This document shows, piece by piece, positions 1 to 8,388 of a stretch of DNA of 64,000 nucleotides. Origin of the DNA: Bacteriovoracia bacterium (lineage in GTDB: Bacteria; Bdellovibrionota; Bacteriovoracia; Bacteriovoracales; Bacteriovoracaceae); NCBI GenBank assembly GCA_030431635.1, contig JAUIIL010000005.1:62001-126000 (forward strand), given 5' to 3'. Position 1 is the stretch's first letter. Each line of letters opens with the position of its first letter. Under the pieces are notes generated by a model. It had not been told where the DNA came from. It did no database searches and worked only from the letters and a program-made list of their open reading frames with translations. The position numbers and the translations under genes were made by a program.

Positions 1-1355
1 TCAAAAGCGAAATGCTTTTGCATCAAGGGTCTAAATGCTCTTTTGACAACAGGGTCCTCCGTGGCCACCATCAATAGCATTTTAAATCCAGTGTTAAACG
101 CGTTAGAAAATTTTTCTTTGTTTTTAATTTTAAGTTTGGGGGCTACTTCTTCTTCCATGATTCTTTGTAAATTCATCATTAATTTAAATGCTCTAGAAAA
201 ATCTGAGTTTTTATATGCTTCTGTCCATAATGTAACCGCTTTTTCCGACAAATCTTTTTCAAGATCAATCAGATCGTCCAATAGTTGATTAAGTGCACCC
301 CATTTGTAAAAAAATTCAATTTCTTCATCTGTAAGCTTTCCCATGCCAACATAGGCAAATAAAACACCTGTCAGACCACCTTTCGTAAAGGTAGTTTCCA
401 AAATCTCTTTTTCAGTAACGTTCTTAATTGCTTTTTGTAATTGAGAACTTTTAACTTGAATATAAAGAAGTTTTTTTAATAAATGAGTAACAATCGGATC
501 CTTTTGAGGAGGATATTCTTTTAAAAGATTTCCCGCTAAATAAAAACTAATCGCTTCAAATTCGTTTGAAGGATTTTGAATCTCTCCAGCTAGAATTTTT
601 TTCGATTTTTCAATCATTTGTCTAACTTGATCGTCCATTCCACTGTCGAAAGCACTATCAGTAATAGGGTGAAGAAGAGAAATCGCATCAATTGCTTTTA
701 AAGTTCCTCTATTTGTCGCTTCTTTTTCCGCCAACAATCCAAACGCATTTATTGCAAAATAATTGAATCCTCCCATCTTAATGGCCTTATCATTTAGAAA
801 CTTACTTCCAAAATTCTCTTGCATCCAATTAACTCTTTCGAAATAACTCTCCATATACTTATCAACTTTCATAATTTGCATATCTTGAATACCTGAGAGC
901 TTCATTGAACGATTTGCTGATTTTATACTTTTCTCAACATTCTTCTTAATAGCATCCTGAACTCTTGTTCCCTTATAAACATCCTCTCTAACACTTTCTA
1001 CAATTTCTTCATAAACATGCCATATGGTTTTGTTTGAGTTTGGTTGTATATTACGTTCTATTTCCTCTACTTTTTCTAAAATAAGTTTTCCTGAAACAGC
1101 CAATTTGTTTTCATTACCAAGCCTTTGAAAAAGATTAAACGTTTTACTCATCGAAGGAGGCATGAACTTATGTGGCACGGAAGCTGACTCTTGCAAGTAT
1201 TTTCCATTCCAATTTAAAATAGCTTCATCTAAAAAAGGTATATTGTGGTGAAAATTATAATTACTCTTAAGATTTTTATTACACTTTTCTTCCGCTGAAA
1301 GGAGATTCAAACACAGAAAGCTCTGAATAAGCAGAAATACTAGTTTTTTCAGCAT
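1..1355 (-). CDS. secreted protein with isoprenoid-synthase-like Asp motifs (3' partial)
   Basis: I read this open frame directly from the minus strand. It starts at ATG 1355 and stays open for 451 codons to the window edge, so the C-terminus is missing. The first ~21 residues form a signal peptide (hydrophobic, ending LLSA before EEKC). The rest is predicted helical. Two Asp-rich sites stand out: D233-x3-D237 in LHPITDSAFD, and a perfect DDxxD at 360-364 in LLDDLIDLEKD. Paired acidic motifs of this kind hold the diphosphate-bound magnesium in class I isoprenoid synthases, and the second is close to the pattern in the DUF2600 (tetraprenyl-beta-curcumene synthase) family. A secretion signal on such an enzyme would be odd, because prenyl diphosphates are cytoplasmic. 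The family call is tentative; the reading frame is certain. Confidence 0.6.
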   Translation of the reverse strand, partial: MLKKLVFLLIQSFLCLNLLSAEEKCNKNLKSNYNFHHNIPFLDEAILNWNGKYLQESASVPHKFMPPSMSKTFNLFQRLGNENKLAVSGKLILEKVEEIERNIQPNSNKTIWHVYEEIVESVREDVYKGTRVQDAIKKNVEKSIKSANRSMKLSGIQDMQIMKVDKYMESYFERVNWMQENFGSKFLNDKAIKMGGFNYFAINAFGLLAEKEATNRGTLKAIDAISLLHPITDSAFDSGMDDQVRQMIEKSKKILAGEIQNPSNEFEAISFYLAGNLLKEYPPQKDPIVTHLLKKLLYIQVKSSQLQKAIKNVTEKEILETTFTKGGLTGVLFAYVGMGKLTDEEIEFFYKWGALNQLLDDLIDLEKDLSEKAVTLWTEAYKNSDFSRAFKLMMNLQRIMEEEVAPKLKIKNKEKFSNAFNTGFKMLLMVATEDPVVKRAFRPLMQKHFAF

Positions 1356-1449
1356 GGAACCTTTAAATCACGAATAACGCACAGGGCAAATAATCGATGA
1401 AAAAATGTAAATTTTACCTCGAGATATAAGAGATAACGTTTTTTAGGCA

Positions 1450-2065
1450 AAAAAAAGCCCGGATATTTATCCGGGCCAGTTTTTCTGTTTTTGATGTTCT
1501 GCCTTACGTTCCTCTAGAGAGTATTCACCCTTTAGATTTTGTTTCAAGCTCAATAATCCTTGCGGATTACTTTACTCAAAAACAGACCTCTTAACCTTTA
1601 AAAAGCACTTGGCTTTTTTGAGATGTACCCGTTTTTCAACTTCCCTATCTCAGGTCAAGACGCCAAAAAGCTTTTACCCTCAACTCTTGCAAGTTTCACC
1701 TTGCTTGACTCTCGTTCGAAGCTAGCTTTCACTTTACTTCTGCTCTCTGACCTTACGTAAATGGCGAACATTTACGCGTTTGAAACTAGTTTTTCCCTTG
1801 CGGGCTGAAGTGTACCAGTTTTGCAACTTCCCTACTTCATTCTAATTCCACCTAAAGCTTTTATCCCAAGACAAAATCGCATTTCACCGCTTTTTTGTTC
1901 TCGTTAAGATTTGAACCCAGTGAATTCAAATCAGCTTCAGTCATTTGGTAGATACCTACCATGAGAGCCTGTCCTCTTTCTCGTTACCTCGAATTTGTCC
2001 CTACTCTCACTTTTGCTTTTTTCAAAACTTGTTTTGCCAAAAGCTCAACTTCAGTTGCCTAAAGT
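1450..2065 (-). ncRNA. candidate large structured RNA with tandem domains
   Basis: This stretch has no credible ORF, but it has a well-spaced promoter at its right end and an intrinsic terminator at its left, giving a predicted transcript of about 615 nt read leftwards. It contains two related domains, 1905-1807 and 1716-1620. In each, AACGAG is followed by a hairpin with a GTGAAA-containing loop, then AAAAGCTTT, then exactly 15 nt, then a 32-nt hairpin (1838-1807 and 1651-1620). The two hairpins share AGGGAAGTTG, AAAAC and GGTAC. They are capped by GNRA loops (GCAA, GAAA). Their outer stems differ by two compensatory pair changes (A-U to G-C and G-C to A-U). Other perfect hairpins include GATTTGAA/TTCAAATC, CGTAAATG/CATTTACG, TAATCC-GCAA-GGATTA and CCC-GCAA-GGG. 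I do not recognise RNase P, tmRNA, 6S, SRP or GEMM signatures. Function unknown. Confidence 0.7.
1457..1476 (-). terminator. intrinsic terminator of the candidate RNA
   Basis: An 8-bp perfect stem, GCCCGGAT/ATCCGGGC, with a 4-nt loop. On the minus strand it is followed by a run of T residues (TTTTTTTTGCC). An interrupted T-tract lies on the other side too, so it could also stop rightward transcription. It marks the 3' end of the 1450-2065 transcript and separates it from the gene starting at 1355. Confidence 0.9.
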
Positions 2066-2071
2066 GATACA

Positions 2072-2100
2072 TTTATAGAACTGACTTGTTTTATTGTAAA
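2072..2100 (-). promoter_or_regulatory. sigma-70-type promoter for the candidate RNA
   Basis: On the minus strand TTTACA (2100-2095) is followed after exactly 17 nt by TATAAA (2077-2072). The expected start is near A2065. It lies just beyond the hemW stop, and no Shine-Dalgarno/ATG pair follows, which fits a non-coding transcript. Confidence 0.75.
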
Positions 2101-2131
2101 ATTGAATAAATAAATAACTTCAATCTAAATT

Positions 2132-3232
2132 TTAGATGATTTTTTGACTAAAAATTTCATCGAAAAGTCCGTCTAGGACGATATAACCTTTTGCGGTTAG
2201 TCTTAACTGGCCATGAGAAATTTCAGCAACACCTCGACTTACCCAAGTTTGAAAAAACTCTTGAGACTCAGAGGAAAAATGCTCTAAAGCAATCCCTGAA
2301 GATGTTCTTAAAGACAAATACATTGCCTCTAGCTTCATCTCTTCTTTGCCTAAAATTTCTATTTGAAAATCCTCTTTTTGAGTTTGCCATTTATACCTTA
2401 AAGCTTTCTCTGGTGAAAGAGAAAGAAATCCTGTCGATGAAGGACCGATGGCCCCAAAAGAGCGCCCTTGCCAATAGACATAATTATTTCTTGAATGAAA
2501 GTTTTCAAGAGAGAAGTTAGAAACTTCATAATGATTAAACCCATGAGAAGTTAAAAAATCAGAAACCTTTAAATACTCATCATGTGAATAGTCTTCGCTA
2601 GGAAGTTTTTGATAGTGAAGATAGTGTTTAGGGACAGTCAAAACATAAAGACTGATATGCTTAGGATTAAACTCTAAAAGTCTCTCTAGTTCTTTAACAA
2701 TATCTCTTTTTTTCTCTTGAGAGTAAGGAAGACTTAATAAAAAATCACAAGAAAAATTCTCATGATGATTTGCTAAAATTTCGAGCGATCTTAAAGAATC
2801 CTCTAAGTCATGGGCCCTATCGCTTATAGACAGAAAATAGGGGTCGAGAGATTGGAGTCCTACCGAAAAGCGATTAACTCCTATATTTTTCCAAAGTCTA
2901 TACTCGTTTTCATTCCAAGTTCCAGGATCGATTTCAAGTGTGAACTCATAGCTCTTATCAAAAGAGAGTTCGCTAAAAATAAATTTTTCTAAAAACTTAA
3001 CACCTTCCTCTGACCATAAAGATGGCGTTCCCCCGCCCATATAAAAAGTTTTTAAAGGTGACCATTTAAATGAGTTTTCTTTCATGAGCTCTGAATGCTT
3101 TCTCCATGAAGTCAGATAAAAATCATTCAGGGACTGAAAATCTCTACCTTTTAGTTCTTTTTTGAAAAAGTCACAATAGTTACAAAGATGTTTGCAATAA
3201 GGAAAATGCCAATAAAGAGAAGTTAAATTCAT
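2132..3232 (-). CDS. hemW: radical SAM protein HemW-like (heme chaperone)
   Basis: A 366-residue cytoplasmic radical SAM protein of the HemN/HemW family. The [4Fe-4S] site is C13-x3-C17-x2-C20 in HFPYCKHLCNYCDFF, followed by the SAM-binding GGGTPS and the family segment NRFSVGLQSL. It lacks the N-terminal extension of true oxygen-independent coproporphyrinogen oxidase (HemN), so HemW, a heme-binding and heme-transferring chaperone, is the better call. The C-terminal part is the winged-helix-like HemW tail. It is divergent from the M16 peptidase gene with 74 nt between the starts. The promoter of the candidate RNA lies just past its stop. Confidence 0.88.
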   Translation of the reverse strand: MNLTSLYWHFPYCKHLCNYCDFFKKELKGRDFQSLNDFYLTSWRKHSELMKENSFKWSPLKTFYMGGGTPSLWSEEGVKFLEKFIFSELSFDKSYEFTLEIDPGTWNENEYRLWKNIGVNRFSVGLQSLDPYFLSISDRAHDLEDSLRSLEILANHHENFSCDFLLSLPYSQEKKRDIVKELERLLEFNPKHISLYVLTVPKHYLHYQKLPSEDYSHDEYLKVSDFLTSHGFNHYEVSNFSLENFHSRNNYVYWQGRSFGAIGPSSTGFLSLSPEKALRYKWQTQKEDFQIEILGKEEMKLEAMYLSLRTSSGIALEHFSSESQEFFQTWVSRGVAEISHGQLRLTAKGYIVLDGLFDEIFSQKII

Positions 3233-3306
3233 CTGTAGAGCATTACCATTTTCTGAGGTAAACTAGAAAGATATTAGTGACAAAGTGTTAATGCGGAGCC
3301 TTATTT

Positions 3307-5871
3307 ATGCCTATCGAAATTGAGAAAAAGAAACTTGAGAATAACCTGGAAACTCTTTTTATTAACTCTCCAGGAAGTTCAAGTGCGAGTGTTCAGATCT
3401 GGTTTCGCGCTGGAAGTGCTCTTGAGACGAAAGACAATGAAGGAATCGCTCACTTCTTAGAGCACATGTTTTTTAAAGGGACTCCAACAAGGCCTGGTAG
3501 CCAAATTGCTCATCAAGTAGAGAGTTATGGGGGAGAAATCAATGCTTTCACTTCCTTTGATTACACATGCTATTATATCAATACGCCTTCAAACCATTTA
3601 AACCAGACAGTTGATATCCTCATGGATATGGTTTCAAACCCAGAGTTTAAACAAGAAGAACTCGTTCCAGAGAGAGATGTTGTTTTTGAAGAGTATAGAA
3701 GAAGCCTTGATAATCCTAATCAATTTAACTTTATGGAACTTCAAAAAAGCTGTTTCCAAGATGGATATGGACATCCTATTTTAGGAAGAGAAGAAACGAT
3801 TAAAAATTTTAGTAGAGAACAACTCAATCATTTTCGCGAGAGCTTTTATAATACAAATAATTCAATGCTGGTTGTCTCTGGCGATATTTCCAACAAAGAA
3901 GAAATTGAGAAAACAATTAAAAAATATCATATGCCCTCAGGAAAAACATCACGCTTTCCTGAGTTTAAATTAAAGTCTAAGGCTTCTATTAATATTCATC
4001 AAAAAGAGGTAAGACAAACAACTCTCACCATAACTATCAAAGCACCTCATTATGAATCCCCTTTAGCTGGTGCTGAAGATTTGGCCATTAATTGTTTGGC
4101 CTATGGAGAAACTTCAAGACTGTATCAAGGTCTTGTCGTGAATTCTTCTTTGGCCAGTGGACTTTCTGGTTCAACGATGTATTTTGTTGATGGAGGGGCT
4201 CACTACTTAAAGCTTGCTTTTCCTTCAGAAAATATTCAACAAGTTTTAAAAGAGATGAGTTCTATCCTTGCTCAAATTTTTAAAGAAGGTTTTAGTGAAG
4301 AAGAAGTTACTAAAATTAAAAATCAATATGTTGCTAGCAAAATCTATGAGAAAGAATCCATTGAATCTTATGCTTTTTCTCTTGGACATGGCTTTGCTCA
4401 AAACGGAGATATTCACTGCGAAGATGGGTTCATTGATAGATTAAAAAAGACAACTCCAACTCAGGTCAATGATAGCTTAAGAGAGATTTTTTCTCGCAAT
4501 CTTCATTTAACAATTCAAACACCTAAAAAAGAGAGTGCCCAGAAAACTAAAAAAGCAGCCCTCTCCTTACAAGAAGCCATTAAAAAAGCGCTCCCTCAAA
4601 AAAAGAAATTAAATGAGAAACTAAAAATAAAAAAATCTAAATTTGATCCAGAAGCTTCTGTGATTGAATTAAAAAAAGGTGTTCAGCTCATTTATAGACA
4701 AAACCTAATGACTCCTACTTTTGTTTTTCATACCTACGTTAAGGGAGGATTAAGTCATGAGAACGAGCAAATTTGTGGGGCCCACTACCTTTTAGGCAAA
4801 TGCCTTACTTATGGTTATAAAGGACTTAAATATCTCGATTTAAAAAACGATCTTGAGAATAAATCAGCTTACCTAAATGGTTTTTCGGGAAAAAATGCCT
4901 ATGGACTTACTCTCCACGGTTTGACAGAGAATTTTGAAGATCTGATCGAGCACTCTATGCTCTCTTTCCTTCAACCCCAAGTTCCTACTAAATACCTTTC
5001 TTTAGAAAAACAATTAGTCAAAAGGGCCCTGGAAAATCAAAAGGAAGATCCTGTTAAACAATGTTTTAAAGCTTTTAATAAAATTATTTTTAATAAACAC
5101 CCTTATTCTCTTGATTTGATTGGTACTGAAAGTTCACTTAAAAAAAATACTGCTAAATCTCTTCTAGAGCTTCATCAAAAAAATATCAAAAAGCATGAAA
5201 TTGTTTTTACTTATTGTGGTGATCTCAGCCTTGACTACATTCTTAATACCCTAAAACCATATCTAAAAAGAATTCCTGCTAGAAATGGAACGAAGGCTTT
5301 AAAAAATAAAATAAATCCTCTCTCTAACCAAAAAATGAATTTGGAATTTGATAGAGAACAAACACAAATTTTTATTGGAAGAAGTGCTTTTGGTATTAAG
5401 AAGAAGGAAGATATTTATCTTAAAATGTTAACCTCTCACCTCTCTGGACAATCCTCTGAGCTTTTTGTTGAAGTCAGAGATAGACAAGGACTTTGTTACG
5501 CTGTTCAGCCTGTTCACCATACGGCTTTAGAAGCTGGTTATTGGGGAATTTATATTGCCGCAGGACATGACAAAACTCAAGCCGCTATCAAGGCCATCTT
5601 AACTGTTCTTGAACAAATTAAAAATGGTGGGATTTCTAAAGAGCAGTTTGAAAGAATCAAAACAATGATCGAGGGACAAAACCTCATTAACATTCAAACC
5701 AATGATGATTTCGCTAATATTTATTCTATTCCTGTTCTTCATGATTTGGGTCTCGACCTCGAGCATGTTTCTAATGAGAAAATAAAACATATTCAATACG
5801 ATGAGTTCCAAGCTTTTATCCGTAAATTTCTCGACACAAAATGGAATATTGTTCAAGCTGGCCGAAATTAA
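3307..5871 (+). CDS. tandem M16-family zinc metallopeptidase
   Basis: An 854-residue protein with two M16 (pitrilysin/mitochondrial-processing-peptidase-like) halves. The N-terminal half has the inverted zinc motif H49-F-L-E52-H53 in HFLEHMFFKGT, with the downstream Glu region VVFEEYRR. The second half begins near residue 455. At the equivalent place (~495-505) it reads GAHYLLGKCLTYG, so the HxxEH residues are lost and this half is probably non-catalytic. It keeps the C-terminal M16 R/Y-type segment DRQGLCYAVQP. One active and one degenerate half in a single chain recalls pitrilysin-type organisation. I see no signal peptide, so a cytoplasmic oligopeptidase is likely. Its stop overlaps that of the convergent gene within a shared TTAA. 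Confidence 0.88.
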   Translation: MPIEIEKKKLENNLETLFINSPGSSSASVQIWFRAGSALETKDNEGIAHFLEHMFFKGTPTRPGSQIAHQVESYGGEINAFTSFDYTCYYINTPSNHLNQTVDILMDMVSNPEFKQEELVPERDVVFEEYRRSLDNPNQFNFMELQKSCFQDGYGHPILGREETIKNFSREQLNHFRESFYNTNNSMLVVSGDISNKEEIEKTIKKYHMPSGKTSRFPEFKLKSKASINIHQKEVRQTTLTITIKAPHYESPLAGAEDLAINCLAYGETSRLYQGLVVNSSLASGLSGSTMYFVDGGAHYLKLAFPSENIQQVLKEMSSILAQIFKEGFSEEEVTKIKNQYVASKIYEKESIESYAFSLGHGFAQNGDIHCEDGFIDRLKKTTPTQVNDSLREIFSRNLHLTIQTPKKESAQKTKKAALSLQEAIKKALPQKKKLNEKLKIKKSKFDPEASVIELKKGVQLIYRQNLMTPTFVFHTYVKGGLSHENEQICGAHYLLGKCLTYGYKGLKYLDLKNDLENKSAYLNGFSGKNAYGLTLHGLTENFEDLIEHSMLSFLQPQVPTKYLSLEKQLVKRALENQKEDPVKQCFKAFNKIIFNKHPYSLDLIGTESSLKKNTAKSLLELHQKNIKKHEIVFTYCGDLSLDYILNTLKPYLKRIPARNGTKALKNKINPLSNQKMNLEFDREQTQIFIGRSAFGIKKKEDIYLKMLTSHLSGQSSELFVEVRDRQGLCYAVQPVHHTALEAGYWGIYIAAGHDKTQAAIKAILTVLEQIKNGGISKEQFERIKTMIEGQNLINIQTNDDFANIYSIPVLHDLGLDLEHVSNEKIKHIQYDEFQAFIRKFLDTKWNIVQAGRN

Positions 5872-6380
5872 CCTACAAGAAGATGCTTCTGAGGATCGCT
5901 TTTATCCTTGGAAGCAACAACAGAGATGACATCAACAACATCATTAAAAAGATCGGCCATTAAATTATAAAAACTAGGCATATCCATATACTGAGGGGCA
6001 AGAGAGTTAAGTCTTAAATACGCACTCTCCCCAATTTGTTTGTAATAATTAATATCAATTAGTTTTGCGTTCACTGATTCAAAGAAGTAACCACAAAGAA
6101 AGAGAGAAGTATCGGCCACATCTTTATAGATTCGCTTCTGTTCAGAGAAAGGTTTGGTTGAAGCAGTTAAAAGTTTCTCTCCTAAAATTTTATTTTTTAC
6201 TCTTCCTTCTGTTTCTTCAAAAAACTCTTTTGAATCACAATACTTATTCAAGACATCACTTGAATAAAAAAGAGTCTCTTGGGGCACAGGTTTAATGATC
6301 GCTTGATTAGCTTCTCTTAATGACTCGTAGAAGTACGACTTCAAATCTTGGACGGTTATTATTTCTGGTTTTTTCCCCAT
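5868..6380 (-). CDS. conserved-looking hypothetical protein, mostly helical
   Basis: A 170-residue protein with no signal peptide and no family I recognise. It looks all-helical and soluble. Segments such as DVADTSLFLCGYFFES and IGESAYLRLNSLAPQYMD suggest a packed helical bundle. The start is supported by an AGGAGG-like element (AAGGAGGTTT, just upstream on the minus strand). The stop shares TTAA with the convergent M16 gene. Confidence 0.72.
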   Translation of the reverse strand: MGKKPEIITVQDLKSYFYESLREANQAIIKPVPQETLFYSSDVLNKYCDSKEFFEETEGRVKNKILGEKLLTASTKPFSEQKRIYKDVADTSLFLCGYFFESVNAKLIDINYYKQIGESAYLRLNSLAPQYMDMPSFYNLMADLFNDVVDVISVVASKDKSDPQKHLLVG

Positions 6381-6477
6381 AAACCTCCTTAAAAAGAGGA
6401 ACCATAGTTTATTATACCAGGAAATTGATTTTTTTGTGAAACCTAGTGAACTGCTAACTTATTTAAAATACGTTATT

Positions 6478-7314
6478 TTATGGATTACAAATGGACGAAT
6501 CGTCTGAAACTGCTCTATTAAAGGCATCAGAGGATGCAGGAGCGCTTGAATCATTATAGAGAGTCGTGCAACTTGAGCTATCTTTCTTTCCTAAAGGAAG
6601 GCTTCCAGAAGAGAAAGTACAAATTCCTTGAGAATTTTGTAACAACTCTGCAAGTCTATCACAGGCCAGAGGCTCAATTTCTACATCATTAAGATCAAAC
6701 TCTGCTGTCGTCGTTCCAATTTTTGATGTTCGAGAGAAAGCCGTAAAAAAGAAGGGAAGTTCAAGATAAACCCTTCTTGTTTCGATATCATCTCTCGCGT
6801 CTTCATCACTGTAACTGAACTCAATAAAATGAACATCTCCGTAGTCAGATAAATCACCATCTCTTGTTTTTCCAGCATTGACTGTTGAAATACTATCTGA
6901 GGAACAAAGCCTCTTCCACTCAGTATCAATATGAGAATCGTTATCAAGTTGAGTATATTCATAAAATTGCGAATACCCTTGGCTATCAGTAACGTAGAGA
7001 AGAGTATGCCTAATAGCTCCATTTAAGTAACTATGAACAAATTTGATATCACCAGTTCGACTTTCACTCCCACTGGTGTATCTATATTTAACTGTAAAAC
7101 CTTTGGTTAAAACAAAACTATTTCTTGTGTCATTAATGAAGCTGTTAATAGGGGCCATCTTTTCACTGACCTTACATTGCTCAACTTCTCTTTGTCTTAA
7201 CTGTTCTTTAATTGAATCCGGAAGATCCCCTATTCCTCTATAATCAGAATCAGTCACCTTACAGGAGCTGATAAAAAAACTAAGTAATAAAAGGTTTATA
7301 ACTATTGTTTTCAT
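6478..7314 (-). CDS. predicted lipoprotein of unknown function
   Basis: A 278-residue protein with a lipoprotein signal: a hydrophobic N-terminus ending FFISSC, with C18 as the lipidation site. The mature part is polar, rich in Ser, Asp and Tyr, with several Cys towards the C-terminus (CDRLAE, GICTF, SSCTTL, SSICNP), which may form disulfides in the periplasm. Its ATG overlaps the stop of the upstream barrel-protein gene by one base (TAATG), so the two are probably co-translated and may act together at the outer membrane. No domain recognised. Confidence 0.75.
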   Translation of the reverse strand: MKTIVINLLLLSFFISSCKVTDSDYRGIGDLPDSIKEQLRQREVEQCKVSEKMAPINSFINDTRNSFVLTKGFTVKYRYTSGSESRTGDIKFVHSYLNGAIRHTLLYVTDSQGYSQFYEYTQLDNDSHIDTEWKRLCSSDSISTVNAGKTRDGDLSDYGDVHFIEFSYSDEDARDDIETRRVYLELPFFFTAFSRTSKIGTTTAEFDLNDVEIEPLACDRLAELLQNSQGICTFSSGSLPLGKKDSSSCTTLYNDSSAPASSDAFNRAVSDDSSICNP

Positions 7315-8186
7315 TAGAAGTAATACCCCAATCCTAAGGAAAGACTATAAGCAGGCTCTCCAGTTGTAGATTCAACCTCTTGGTTCACTATTTCATTTTT
7401 AACAGGTGAAGTGGAAGATGAAAACTCCACTCCGTTTCTTTGTGCTGTCCCGGATAAATAACCTGAACGAGAGCCTATTAAATTAAAAGCAATTCCAGAT
7501 GAGGAAATAACCTCTATTCCAGCTGATAAGGTGTTGTAAACATGGCTATCCTCGACTGTCATATTAAAACTTTCTGTATCTCCAGTACCTAATTCATACT
7601 GATAATCAAGCTTACTGTTTGAACTTCCTAGACCTACAGCGTAGCTCATAAAGGGTCTAATGATATAAGTTGAATACTTAAAGTCATGACCAAGCATTTG
7701 GGAGACCCCTACTCCATAGCCTTGAATGTCCGTTTTTAAATTTGAGATGCTCACCTTAATTGTCTCGTCAGCAAGAGTGTTATCTTGGCTTGAGCCCTGG
7801 TAATAGAAGGCCTGTAGTTTTGTTGCAGCAACTATTCTAGGAGTTAGGTGATAATCGCGTCCAAATTCAATTGTTGGCCCAAAAACAAGTGTTTTATCAC
7901 TATCAAAGGATTTACCGCTTTTATCCGCTTTTGTTGATGTGTAGGTATAATTGGGTCTAAATTGGGCCGCACTCATATTAAGATTTAACCCCCAATGGGA
8001 TTCTCTTACATTAAATTTTTTCTTTTCGGCCTCGAAAGTTAAAACAGCGTCATTAGAGGCTTCAATTGGTTTATCAGTAAAAAAACTCTCTTGTTTAGAA
8101 GAGGATTCTGATGCATCAAAAAAGCTCTGGGCCCAGGAAAGAGAGCTCACCATTAATACTAATAGAATCGTCTTTTTACTTTTCAT
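7314..8186 (-). CDS. predicted outer-membrane beta-barrel protein
   Basis: A 290-residue protein with a cleavable signal peptide (cut near LSWAQS). After a short polar linker it shows alternating amphipathic strands and ends in YSLSLGLGYYF, a C-terminal aromatic strand of the kind used by the BAM machinery. Length and strand density suggest an 8- to 12-strand barrel. It is the first gene of a two-gene operon with the lipoprotein at 6478, coupled by a TAATG overlap. No specific family could be assigned. Confidence 0.75.
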   Translation of the reverse strand: MKSKKTILLVLMVSSLSWAQSFFDASESSSKQESFFTDKPIEASNDAVLTFEAEKKKFNVRESHWGLNLNMSAAQFRPNYTYTSTKADKSGKSFDSDKTLVFGPTIEFGRDYHLTPRIVAATKLQAFYYQGSSQDNTLADETIKVSISNLKTDIQGYGVGVSQMLGHDFKYSTYIIRPFMSYAVGLGSSNSKLDYQYELGTGDTESFNMTVEDSHVYNTLSAGIEVISSSGIAFNLIGSRSGYLSGTAQRNGVEFSSSTSPVKNEIVNQEVESTTGEPAYSLSLGLGYYF

Positions 8187-8388
8187 CTTTGTTCCCTAAA
8201 CAACTGTCTAAAAAATAGACGTTTTAATAACCCTAATTGCTTTAAATTAAACACTCAGAGCTTTTCTTTTTATTTTCAATGCAATGCTCATGCCAGTCAA
8301 GAAACCATCTTTTTCGCTCAACTAATTCTTTTTTCATAAAGTCATATATAATAGATAGAAAAATAATAACCCCCTTGAGGAGATCGAA

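Noticed and set aside
43-288. 81-codon rightward frame at the left edge
   Set aside because: It is antisense to the long leftward frame 1-1355, which has a signal peptide and covers the whole region.
1859-1960. A 33-codon frame in the candidate RNA (minus strand, starting MVGIYQMTEADL)
   Set aside because: No ribosome-binding site, no plausible downstream extension, and the same sequence forms the GATTTGAA/TTCAAATC and 690-loop-like hairpins, so structure explains it better.
1450-2065. Candidate RNA as RNase P, tmRNA, 6S, SRP or c-di-GMP (GEMM) RNA
   Set aside because: I looked for the GAGGAAAGTC/ACAGA core of RNase P, the tmRNA tag and tRNA-like ends, and the GEMM core, and found none. This is from memory, so a covariance-model search remains the decisive test.
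1356-2131. CRISPR array suggested by the repeated words in this gap
   Set aside because: There are only two long related units, they differ by compensatory changes, and no regular repeat-spacer spacing or cas gene is present. No CRISPR array was seen elsewhere in the window.
2191-2520. 109-codon rightward frame antisense to hemW
   Set aside because: It lies wholly inside hemW, which has full family motifs; no ribosome-binding site precedes it.
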